Shown here: positions 36,729 through 47,589 of the stretch, piece after piece
How positions within the stretch are numbered: position 1 is the stretch's first letter
Layout: each line of letters starts with the position of its first letter
Source: Ridgeia piscesae
Taxonomy: Eukaryota; Annelida; Polychaeta; Sabellida; Siboglinidae
NCBI GenBank assembly: GCA_025642075.2
Contig: JAODUO010000640.1
Span: 102,501 to 166,500 of the forward strand
Direction: 5' to 3'
Length of the DNA stretch: 64,000 bases
Made by a program: the position numbers and the translations under genes
The notes under the pieces: generated by a model
Told to the model about the DNA's origin: nothing
The model's database searches: none
The model's input: the letters and a program-made list of their open reading frames with translations, nothing else

Positions 36729-39480
36729 ACGGCATGCTCCAGTATACACCACAATCAACAACTGACAGCATGCTCCAGTATACACCACAATCAACAACTG
36801 ACAGCATGCTCCAGTATACACCACAATCAACAACTGACAGCATGCTCCAGTATACACCACAATCAACAACTGACAGCATGCTCCAGTATACACCACAATC
36901 AACAACTGACAGCATGCTCCAGCATACACCACACTCAACAACTGACAGCATGCTCCAGTATACATCGCACTCGACAACTGACAGCATGCTCCAGTATACA
37001 CCACACTCAACAACTGACAGCATCCTCCAGTATACACCGCACTCAACAACTGACAGCATGCTCCAGTATACATCGCACTCGACAACTGACAGCATGCTCC
37101 AGTATACACCGCACTCAACAACTGACAGCATGCTCCAGCATACACCGCACTCAACAACTGACAGCATGCTCCAGTATACACCTCACTCAACAACTGACAG
37201 CATGCTCCAGTATACACCGCACTCAACAACTGACAGCATGCTCCAGTATACACCGCACTCAACAACTGACAGCATGCTCCAGTATACACCAGCACTCAAC
37301 AACTGACAGCATGCTCCAGTATACACCTCACTCAACAACTGACAGCATGCTCCAGTATACACCGCACTCAACAACTGACAGCATGCTCCAGTATACACCA
37401 CAATCAACAACTGACAGCATGCTCCAGTATACACCGCACTCAACAACTGACAGCATGCTCCAGTATACATCGCACTCAGACAACTGACAGCATGCTCCAG
37501 TATACACCGCACTCAACAACTGACAGCATCCTCCAGTATACACCGCACTCAACAACTGACAGCATGCTCCAGTATACATCGCACTCGACAACTGACAGCA
37601 TGCTCCAGTATAGACCGCACTCAACAACTGACAGCATGCTCCAGTATACACCGCACTCAACAACTGACAGCATGCTCCAGTATACACCACACTCAACAAC
37701 TGACAGCATGCTCCAGTATACATCGCACTCAACAACTGACAGCATGCTCCAGCATACACCGCACTCGACAACTGACAGCATGCTCCAGCATACACCGCAC
37801 TCGACAACTGACAGCATGCTCCAGTATACACCGCACTCAACAGCTGACAGCATGCTCCAGTATACACCGCACTCAACACTGACAGCATGCTCCAGTATAC
37901 ACCACACTCAACAACTGACAGCATGCTCCAGTATACACCACACTCAACAACTGACAGCATGCAAGTTCCAGCAACTGAGCATGCTGTCAGTTGTCGAGTG
38001 CGGTGTATACTGGACCATGCTGTCAGTTATGATCAGCGTGTATACTGGACCAACTTCAGTTATGACTGCGGTTATGCACTGGACCATGCTGTCAGTTGTC
38101 GAGTCATATCTGGACCATGCTGTCAGCATGCTCGATCGACATGCGCAGTTGATCGATGTACTGGACCATCTTCAGTTTCTGAGCATGCTATACTGAGCAT
38201 GCTGTCAGTTGTTGAGATGCGTACATGAGACATGCTATCATGACGATTGCTAGTGTAACACTGGAACTGCATGCTGCAGTTGTCGATCGTGTATCGACCA
38301 TCTGTCAGTTGTCAGTGGATGTATACTGAGACCATGCTATCAGCTTCGAGTGCTGTGTATCTGAGCATGCTGTCAGTCGAATCGATGTATGCTGGAAGCA
38401 TGCTGTCAGTGTCGATGCGGTTATCTGGAGCATGCTAGTCAGTGAATCGATGAACAGCTTATGCTGGAGCATGCTGTCAGTTGACTCCAGTGCGATGCTG
38501 CGAGCATGCTGCAGTGACGATGTGTATACGACAGCATGTGATGTCAGTATACAGATCTATGCGAGCATGCTAGTCATGATCAAATCTGAGATGTGTTGAT
38601 AGTGAGTGTGTATCTGGATGCATGCTGTCAGTGTTGAGTGGTCGTATACTGGAGCATGCTGTCAGTTGTTGAGTGAAGTATGCTGGAGCATGCTAGTCAG
38701 TGTTAGTGATGTAACTGGAGCATGCTGTCAGTTGTAGTGTGAGTGTATACTGAGCATGCGTCAGTTGTTGAGTGTGGTGTATACGAGCATGCTGTCAGTT
38801 TGAGTGTCGTATCTGGAGCATGCTGTCAGTTGTTGAGTGGGTGTATACTGGAGCATGCTGTCAGTTGTTGAGTGGGTGTATGCTGGAGCATGCTAGTCAG
38901 TGTGTTGAGTGGGTAGTATGCTGGAGCATGCTGTCAGTTGTGAGTTGGTGTATGCTGGAGCATGCTGTCAGTTGTTGAGTGTGGTGTATGCTGGAGCATG
39001 CTGTCAGTTGTTGAGTGTGGTGTATGCTGGAGCATGCTGTCAGTTGTTGAGTGTGGTGTATGCTGGAGCATGCTGTCAGTTGTTGAGTGTGGTGTATACT
39101 GGAGCATGCTGTCAGTTGTTGAGTGTGGTGTATGCTGGAGCATGCTGTCAGTTGTTGAGTGTGGTGTATACTGGAGACATGCTGTCAGTTGTTGAGTGAG
39201 GTGTATGCTGGAGCATGCTGTCAGTTGTTGAGTGTGGTGTATGCTGGAGCATGCTGTCAGTTGTTGAGTGTGGTGTATGCTGGAGCATGCTGTCAGTTGT
39301 TGAGTGTGGTGTATACTGGAGCATGCTGTCAGTTGTTGAGTGTGGTGTATACTGGAGCATGCTGTCAGTTGTTGATTGTGGTGTATACTGGAGCATGCTG
39401 TCAGTTGTTGAGTGTGGTGTATGCTGGAGCATGCTGTCAGTTGTTGAGTGTGGTGTATGCTGGAGCATGCTGTCAGTTGT
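36729..39480. repeat. 36-bp minisatellite in two opposite orientations (intron 5)
   Basis: From 36729 to about 37968 the unit is GCATGCTCCAGTATACACCG plus CACTCAACAACTGACA (36 bp, ~34 copies). From about 37985 to 39480 the same unit is on the other strand (GAGCATGCTGTCAGTTGTTG...). The switch is at about 37975. Units at 38000-38935 are full of small indels, unlike the clean units on both sides. The open frames are repeat products. Not a CRISPR array: there are no spacers between units. Confidence 0.93.
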
Positions 39481-39612
39481 AATACAAGTCCCAGCAACTG
39501 ACCACATCCATTTGATATTTGATTTGCTCTTATAATAGTTTTATTAACATGTTTATACAGCAACATTTGACGTTCACTGTCCCTGTTGTCACGTGTGTCA
39601 TCATGTTTACAG

Positions 39613-39749
39613 AGCACCATTTGATGTGTCATTTATCGTCCTTGCTGTCATGTGTGTTGTCATCGTAAGCACTTGGTCAGAGAACTATGGAGACACACAG
39701 TTGGATACAAAGGAGACTTTTGCAAATGCTTTAAAAGTCATAAGACAGG
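39613..39749 (+). CDS. MFSD5: MFSD5-like, coding exon 6
   Basis: Acceptor TTTACAG|AGC, donor CAGG|GTAAGT, exit phase 1. Encodes APFDVSFIVLAVMCVVIVST, WSENYGDTQLDTKETFANAL and KVIRQ. The helix followed by W-x-ENY matches the end of the first six-helix half and the start of the cytosolic linker in the family. Confidence 0.92.
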
Positions 39750-40360
39750 GTAAGTTGCATGTAAACGTCACTGGAAGACATTCAGCTCATCACTGTGCAT
39801 TATTGCTCTCAAGGTCCGCATGAGAAACAACAACGTGACACACGTGTAACCTTATTAAGGGGACCTGAAGTGCTTGAACAGCCATTGGTCAAGAACATAC
39901 CATTTACCATGTCAGAACATACCAGTTACAGGATATTTGACCATGATTTCATGAGCATGGAGCCATGGTATATTTAAAATCATATTTTGAACCTGGTCAC
40001 AGCTGCCTTTACTCTCAAACTGCCTGTGCTTAGACTCACTCCTAGGTAATCAATGTACATTTTTGAAATTATTCTGAATAACTTAATAGACATTTCAGTG
40101 CAAACACAATATGGTGCCCTATTATTGTTGGTAGGCATTATATAGATCAATAAATAGTTTGTATGCATGTTCAAAATACAAAAGTCAAATTACAGCGATT
40201 TATAACCAAATACAAAATGTCAGATATCACACTAGTTGGTTCTTATTAATATTCATGAAGTAATTATATGCAAATTTGTATATGCTCGATCGGCAAAACA
40301 GTCAATAGTTCCAACCAAACTCAAACAAACAAACTTACGCCTATGTTACAATCACATTGT

Positions 40361-40702
40361 AGAGCGCAACGGCTCATGGGTAGAGCTTCGGACTCTCGAG
40401 TACGAGAACCCGGGTTCGAATCCTGTGCTGCGATGTTAAAACCTTAGGCAATTTTTTCACTCTACATTGCTCCAGTTCACTCAGCTGTATAAATGAATGC
40501 CTGACTATAAACAGTGGTGGATATGTGTACGAGCAGTCTTCACACATTAATTGTAGCATATGGCTGGATGCTTCCCAGAGAAGCCGAGATAGTGTCTGAG
40601 TGAACAGGTCTGTGAGGGAAGTAAAGTGTAAAGCGCTTTGAATGGTCCTGAGGACTGGATACTGCACTAGATAAGAACTTGCCTTTTTTTACTTTACTTT
40701 GA
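40361..40702 (+). mobile_element. tRNA-derived SINE in intron 6
   Basis: The head resembles a tRNA: an A-box-like GGCTCATGGGTAGAGC at 40371 and a perfect B box GGTTCGAATCC at 40413. It is followed by a body with CAGTTCACTCAGCTGTATAA and CCTGACTATAAACAGTGG. The 3' region reads GTAAAGCGCTTTGAATGGTC...ACTGCACTAGATAAGAACTT and ends in a TTTACTTTACTTT tail. The acceptor arms do not pair well, so this is a SINE head, not a tRNA gene. Confidence 0.8.
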
Positions 40703-41178
40703 CATCATACAGCTTCGACACAGCATAGTAATTTGAAATATATTTGCATTAGGAATCAGGAAATTCCAGAACTCATGCCGCATGCCTTCTCCATTTTATT
40801 TTAAAATGCTTTCGTTAGTTGTAAATTGTTGTAATTTAATTTTCACTTTTTATTTCATACACATGTACAAATGATTTTGTCATCTATATAATGCCTACCG
40901 TATATAATAAGGCACCATGTTATTTCTTTCAGAAATGGCTATTAATAAAGTTATTCAGAAAAATGTGAAAATTTACTTTGATTACATAGGAGCGAGTCAC
41001 ACCAAATGCAACTTGAGCATAATGGTGATGCCCAGAGCCAAATATGTCCAAGGTGGAATTTTTTTAAATATTATACCGTGGCGCCATGCTCGTGAAATCA
41101 TGGTACAGATCCTGTAAGTGGCATTCTTATGTTTGGGCAATGGTTGTTGTTCAAGCAAATGAATCACCATTAAGGTAG

Positions 41179-41250
41179 GTGTGTGTGTGTGTGTGTGTGT
41201 GCATGCATGCATGCGTGCGTGCGTGCGTGCGTGCATGTGTGTGTGTTATG
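41179..41250. repeat. (GT)n(GCAT)n(GCGT)n microsatellite
   Basis: Alternating purine-pyrimidine run: GT, then GCAT, then GCGT units. Confidence 0.93.
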
Positions 41251-41642
41251 CGTATAAATGTGTAAATCTGATCACTTGCATTCTTGGAACATTGGTCTCT
41301 TGTCTACCAACTGGCAATGCACATCAGAGAACAGAATAAAAGTTATCTACCTACATATTTTTATATGCATTTCTTTTTCTGATGGGACTTTCTGCTGAGT
41401 CATTTGAATGAGGATTAGTTCTCCAAATCATCCCTGAGTAAACAAGTTGATAATTCCACTGCGGATGGTGTAAACTAGTCTTGAGTCACCAACTTGCCCA
41501 AGTGCTGTCTACCCACAAGGGTCCGTCTGTCTTTGCCCACTATCTTCCCTGAGAGATGGCCACAGAGAGGCCCACTAACCTCACCCCCACCCTGCTGTCA
41601 AGTGTCAACCAACTGTTGATGGTGTCAGATGGTATGTTTCAG

Positions 41643-41842
41643 ACCAGAGAGTCTTCTGTCTGGGGGCTATACAGTCATTGTTTGAGGGTTCAATGTATAC
41701 GTTTGTCCTACTGTGGACGCGTGTACTCACCCCGCCTGCTGAAGCCGTAGCTGCAGACCCAACACGCCACCTGCTGGCCGCAGATGAGAATGTTGGTCAT
41801 CGAGGAAAGATCCCCCATGGCTACATTTTTGCAGCTTTTATG
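41643..41842 (+). CDS. MFSD5: MFSD5-like, coding exon 7
   Basis: Acceptor TTTCAG|ACC and donor ATG|GTGAGT. Phase 1 from exon 6 gives RQDQRVFCLGAIQSLFEG, then SMYTFVLLWTRVLTPP, then HGYIFAAFM. Compared with vertebrate MFSD5, the loop after LWTRVL is longer by roughly 25 residues (Ala/Asp/Arg-rich), between helices 7 and 8. The core helices on both sides are conserved, so the exon is functional in appearance. Confidence 0.9.
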
Positions 41843-42152
41843 GTGAGTGGTGAGATGACAAGTTTCTGAATGCGAGTAATTGTGTTATTCTTTGATTCAC
41901 TGCTGTAGAGTCGTGCTAGGAGTCAATTGTAACATGTAGTTGTCACAGGTGGTAAGCAGCAGGATCCCTCCCTGCGGGGAGTTAGGGAACACATGTCCCA
42001 GTTTGTCTTTATAGCACCTCTTGCTAGTTGTGGTTGGCTTTTTAATAGTAATAGACATCTGGTGGTGCTTGCTTTAGACTGTCTGTCATCTCCAGGGACT
42101 GGCAGTGAGCAGCTGTAGTTGTGACCAAGAACAACAATGTGCGGGAACATGG

Positions 42153-44505
42153 CGTTTAACAAGATTTAACAAGATTTAACAAGATTGCCACCTAGAGATT
42201 CAACTCTAGATGGCAGGTGGACTAGGAAGCCATTTGGCTTATCGAGAGTCCAACCTATCTATCTAAGTATACCCCGCCCGTCTTAGGTATATGTCGATTT
42301 TATTTTTAAATATATTAACACTACTAGCACCTACACAATCAGCTGATAATCTGTTCCATTCGTTTACTGTTCTTTGTGAAAATGAAAATTTTCTAATATC
42401 TAGTCTACACTGCTTCTTTGCTAATGTAACTCCATGTCCTCTAGTCCTTCTCTCTTCCTTGACTGTGAAAAAAATATTTCTGTCAATATTTTCATATCCA
42501 TTCAATATTTTAAACACCTCAATCTGATCTCCTCTCAATCTTCTGGTTTCTAGTGTTGTTAAACCACATTCTTTTAGACGCATTTCATAACTAATATTCC
42601 TGAGTTTTTGTATCATTTTGGTTGCTCTCCTTTGTACTCTTTCTAGCATATCAATATCCTTCTTGCGATATGGCCTCCATGCTTGTATACAATATTCTAA
42701 GTGAGGCCTAACTATTGTTTTATACAGCGGTATTATTAGTTCTTTTTCTTTGTACACTATATTTCGCCTAATTAATCCAAGAATTTGGTTTCCCTTTGCT
42801 GCTGCAATTCCACACTGCTCTGATACCTTCATGTCAGCACTAATAGTTAACCCTAAGTCCTTTTCCTTTAAGGTAGTATTTAGTACAGTATCACCCATTG
42901 TATATTGTGCATCTTCATTCCCATGTCCTGTGTGAAGGCACTTACACTTTCCAAAATTAAACAGCATTTGCCACTTCTCAGACCATTCTATCAACTTATT
43001 AAGATCATCTTGTAAATGCTGTCTATCTGCATCACTTTTAATTTTCCTAAACACTTTTGTGTCATCCGCAAACTTCAACACCTTGCTTGTTATGTCATCA
43101 TCCAAATCATTGATATATATTAAGAATAAAATAGGTCCCAGTACTGATCCCTGCGGTACTCCACTCAAAACCGCTTTCCAGTTTGAAACCTCCCCATCAA
43201 CTACTACTCTTTGTCTTCTATCAATAAGCCATTTTTCTATCCAGTTGATCATTCCATTTCCTATGCCATGGGCCTTTAGTTTAAGTAGTAGTCTTTGGTG
43301 TGGCACTTTGTCAAAGGCTTTTTAAAATCTAAGTAGATTATATCTACTGGTGATCCCTCATCTAGCCACTTTGTGACATCTTCCAAAAATCATAACATAT
43401 TTGTTAAGCATGACCTCGCTTTTAAAAACCCATGTTGAGATGGGTTTATCAATTTATTTTTAACAAGAAAATCAACCAGGTGATCTTTAATTAGTCTTTC
43501 TAATAGTTTGCAAATCACCGATGTTAAACTCACTGGTCTATAGTTCTCTGACTTGTTTCTCGAACCTTTTTTAAATAATGGTATAATGTTTGCTTCTTTC
43601 CATTCTAACGGAACTATTCCCTCCTCTAATGACAAATTGAACACTGTTGCAAGCGGTATGCTGATTTGTTCTACAATTTCCAATAGTAATTTGGGAGGAA
43701 TCCCATCCACTCCAGGTGATTTATTATCCTTCATATCTCTTATTTTCATAGCTAGCATTGTTGGGGTTACAATTAGTTGTCCTAAATAGTCAAACTCTCT
43801 CCCTTCGAACTTAGTCTCAAGTACTGGTAATATACTAATATCTTCCCTGGTAAACACCGAACTAAAGTACTCATTTAGGTTTTCTGCCATTAAGAATCCC
43901 TCTGTTATTATGTTTCCATCACTACCTTCTAGAGGACCGACCTTATCCTGAACTTTCTGTTTACTTCGAACATACGCATAAAAACTCTTGCTGTCATGTG
44001 TTATATTAAAAGCTATTTTTTGTTCGTAGCTTCTCTTTGAATTTCTAATTTCAGCTGTAGCTTGATTAAGTGCTTCTTTATAAATGCTATAGTCTTCTTC
44101 ACTTCCGGTATGTCTATATGTCTTCCACATCATTTGCTTGTACTTGATTTTTCTAATGGCTTCCTTTGATAAGTGTTTCTTCTTTGACCGTTTCCCCTGT
44201 TTTTTCAAGGGGACAAATTTGTCAACGATGCAGTCAATTTCACTCATTAAAATATTCCAGCATTCTGTTGCTGTCTTATTCTTCAGTGTGTTATTCCAGT
44301 CTATCTTTGCTAAATATTCCCTCATGTCCTTATATCTTCCTTTGTGAAATTTTTTCCTGTACCTTATTTTTCTATTCCGTTCTCCCTTTACTTTGATGAT
44401 AAAATGTATCTGGTTGTGATCACTACACCCCAGTGGCTCACATATCTTGACATTATCAACAAATTCCTTCTGTGAGCTCAATACTATGTCTAACACGTTA
44501 ACGCG
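42153..44505 (-). mobile_element. LINE, 5'-truncated, nearly intact RT (intron 7)
   Basis: Minus-strand non-LTR retrotransposon. At 44496-43390 are the end of the endonuclease (LDIVLSSQKEF, GCSDHNQIHF with the catalytic SDH), a lysine-rich linker, and the first RT motifs (NKSPGVDGIPPKLL, NYRPVSLTSVICKLLERLI). At 43306-42263 are the remaining RT with GVPQGSVLGPILFLIYINDL and KFADDTKVF (catalytic DD), and a C-end with FSFSQRTVNEWNRL. The two halves are interrupted by one in-frame TGA (near 43401) and a single-base deletion in an A run (near 43321). The 3' end carries (ATTTAACAAG)n units at about 42153-42180. Jockey/CR1-like group by motif. No active promoter or 5' region is present. Confidence 0.92.
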
Positions 44506-45779
44506 TTAGAAGTGGTCAGACTCTGTTCCCAGTTCACTGCATGATGCGATGCCATGAACCATACCAGAATGTCAGTCATCAGAATGTCAGCTGTCCAGAG
44601 TCATTGTCATGGATGGGTCATTTCTTGCAGTCACATCATAGAAGCCCATCTGGTCCAGCAATGTAGATAATGGGTGCCATAGAAAACATGCTTTGGTCAT
44701 ACAATTGAATGTCAACATTTGTTTCCAAAGACTTCTTCAAGTGTATCCACTTGTGGCTTAGCAACTCTCTCATATAGTCATTTATGTGCAAGCTTATTTT
44801 GGTAATAACCCCATCCTAAACCAAAGATTGTGTTAGGTGTTCCCAACTTGCATAAACCACTTTCTTCAGTGATGTCATCTGCTTCATTTTTCTCTTTGTT
44901 TCTTCAACTGACCCACGAGGGGAAATTGTCCAGATGTGCGAGCACACAATTCCAGATACCATCACTCTCAGACGATGCTGGTTTTCTGAACACAGATCCA
45001 ATGTCATATAAAGTTTCTTATTCTTGCCTGTTACGTGTTATGGGAGGGACTGGAGGACCAGAAGACGTGTGCTCACCATCTTGTTATTTGGAATAGTATA
45101 TCTTATGAGTAAGATTATCTTATGGCAGAACAAGCCACTGTTATTCACTGGGAGATGTTTCTCTTAGGTCATAGTGACACTGAGGAACATACCGTCTGAT
45201 TGGCATTATGCCACGGTCACTCAAAAGTTAATGGGTGAGCTATATTTATGGTGAATGAGTGTGAAATGTTCAGTGTCATATTACGGTGTTCTTTTACAGT
45301 GCAGCAAACAAATGAATGGTTTGGTGTATTTTCCATGGATATATTATTTTTGTTGTCATTCAGGATGTTATAAAAAACATTGCATTGCAATAATTGTTTA
45401 CTATGAATGTCTGATCATATCAAATTACAACCAAAATATTACTCAGAGACCAGTTTTTAGAATGACCCCAATTAATTTATCATCTAGGAATATTTGAAAT
45501 TTAAAACCAAACAGAGCTAACAAAAATAGTATGAGAGGTCCACTATGACCCATGTTGTCCTAAGTTCTAATCAAATTACACATTTACCCTCTGTAGTGTT
45601 GTTTACTTATTCTGACATACCCTGGGGTAGGTATCATATGCAAGGCACTTGTAGTTTCTTGAGACATTGGCAATAAAGTTTGATATGTGCTGTTGTCTTC
45701 ACCAAATGGTGCTTCCTGTAAGTTGCACTGAGACACACAGTGTGGTCTTGACCAAGTGTTATGTTGTGTTTGCTTGTAG
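44506..45779. other. Rest of intron 7
   Basis: Mixed intron sequence. Short frames present but nothing recognised. Confidence 0.45.
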
Positions 45780-45850
45780 GTGGCCATCATGATTGGTTCA
45801 TCTATATTCAACCTCATACTAAAGTTTGGCTCAATTGAATCTTTAATGAG
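45780..45850 (+). CDS. MFSD5: MFSD5-like, coding exon 8
   Basis: Acceptor CTTGTAG|GTG, donor ATGAG|GTGAGT, exit phase 2. Encodes VAIMIGSSIFNLILKFGSIE followed by SLM. It continues helix 8 directly after exon 7 (FAAFM-VAIMIGSS), matching the family's FMAxxLLGSSLY. Confidence 0.9.
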
Positions 45851-45892
45851 GTGAGTATGTTGTTAACATCTACAATGTATGTGTCTGAGTAT

Positions 45893-46270
45893 CTGTTTGT
45901 GTGTGTCTGAGTATCTGTTTGTGTGTGTGTGTGTGGTGCGTGCGTGCGTGCGTGCGTGCGTGTGTGTGTGTGTAAACAATACATTAATAAAGACCAGTTT
46001 GGTGTATTGAATATGTATGTTGTAAAGTTGGTATGATGCTGTGGAGTATGTGTGTGCGTGTGTGCATGCATGCATGCTTGTGTGCATGCATGTGTGGTGT
46101 ATGCATGCATGTGTGCATGAGTATGTGTGGAGTATGTGTGTATGTGTGTGTGCATGCGTGTGTGCGTGCATGCATGTGTGATGTATGCATGTGTGTGTGC
46201 ATGCATATGTGTGGAGTATGTGTGTGTGTGGTGTATGCATGCATGTGTGCATGCGTATGTGGTATTGCTC
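45893..46270. repeat. GT / GCGT / GCATGC-rich microsatellites (intron 8)
   Basis: A duplicated GTGTGTCTGAGTATCTGTTT at 45880-45920, then (GCGT)n at about 45939-45960. From about 46045 alternating GTGTGCATGCATG and GTGTGGAGTATG units follow. Confidence 0.88.
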
Positions 46271-46387
46271 AAGTGTAGTGTGTACAAGGCAAACATCAAT
46301 AGTTGTAATCTCTTTCAACCCCTCATCCCAGTTCACTGAGTGTGTCACCTACATGTGTTCCATATAAATATATACATGCATGAATAT

Positions 46388-46696
<309 letters not shown>

Positions 46697-46866
46697 AACA
46701 GATACAAACACATACATACATGCATGTACACACTTGCATGCATACATATAAACACACGCACATACGCATGCATGCACGCATGCACGCATGCACGCTGTAA
46801 GCAATGCCTGCACAAACCAGGTGACCTGAGGTGCAGTTCCCTGCTACATGCCAATGTGTGTTTCAG

Positions 46867-46921
46867 ACCTGTGTTTATTGTGTCAGCCCTGGCATTGGCC
46901 ACCCCTATTATTCTACCCAAT
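46867..46921 (+). CDS. MFSD5: MFSD5-like, coding exon 9
   Basis: Acceptor GTTTCAG|ACC, donor CCCAAT|GTAAGT, phase 0 exit. Encodes PVFIVSALALATPIILPN, helix 9. A (TCGTG)n pentanucleotide array starts within the first ~10 bp of the following intron. The linker to exon 10 is several residues shorter than in vertebrates, so a small additional exon could be hidden in intron 9. Confidence 0.85.
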
Positions 46922-46927
46922 GTAAGT

Positions 46928-47065
46928 ATGTCGTGTCGTGTCGTGTCGTGTCGTGTCGGGTCGTGTCGTGTCGTGTCGTGTCGTGTCGTGTCGTGTCGTG
47001 TCGTGTCGTGCCGTGCCGTGCCGTGCCGTGCCGTGCCGTGTCGTGACGTGACGTGTCGTGACATG
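46928..47065. repeat. (TCGTG)n / (CCGTG)n pentanucleotide array at the exon 9 donor
   Basis: About 27 units: TCGTG, one TCGGG, then CCGTG at about 47009-47040, then ACGTG variants. The array begins a few bases after GTAAGTATG. Confidence 0.95.
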
Positions 47066-47589
47066 CCATACTATGTTGCATTTGGCTGCAAATTTTTACA
47101 TTTCAAAATGTTAGTCTTTGTCATGTATACTTATTTCAATATTAGATGGGTTTTACACCTCACTGTATCAAGGTGAAATTGCAACTTTTCTACTGGGTGT
47201 TTTACAGTATTTTTTCTACAATGTTTTGAAGATAAAAGAAATGTAAAAATTTGCTACTTATAATCCTTTTATGATGGACTTTACCAGTTAACACAGTCCA
47301 GGACAGTGTGTTAACACAGTCCGGTAATTGTTGTCATGCCACAGTGTCACATATTTATTTTGTTTAGCAGTGAAAATTGTGTCCAATTCAGTTTGTTAAA
47401 AAAATAGATTGATTTTTTATGGAGGGAACACAAAAAAGAGGAACAACAAACAGAAAGTGGAGACACTAGAGTCAGAAACCTTGACAGGTCAGGGGTCAAC
47501 AGCTGAATGTGGGGCAAAATGATAGAATATCAGGTTTGGTAAAAGTTCCAGGAAAGCAAAATGCATTGGATGATGTGATCTCCACCCTG
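47066..47589. other. Intron 9, unique segment
   Basis: AT-rich. A short imperfect repeat TTAACACAGTCC occurs twice at 47288-47322. No gene. Confidence 0.5.

Noticed and set aside
36729..37968. 36-bp direct repeats resembling a CRISPR array
   Set aside because: Units abut with no variable spacers, the genome is eukaryotic, and there are no cas genes. The same holds for the 24-, 30-, 41- and 43-bp arrays.
36684..39632. Frames of 100-256 codons, some Cys-rich (YTGACCQLL type)
   Set aside because: Translations of the 36-bp minisatellite in its two orientations, not Cys-rich secreted proteins.
40361..40436. tRNA gene
   Set aside because: The B box is perfect, but the acceptor stem does not pair and the sequence continues into a SINE body with a tail.
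41643..41653. An 11-bp intron GTATGTTTCAG just before exon 7
   Set aside because: Far too short to splice; exon 6 (phase 1) joins directly to ACCAGAGAG and gives the family sequence, so only the acceptor is real.
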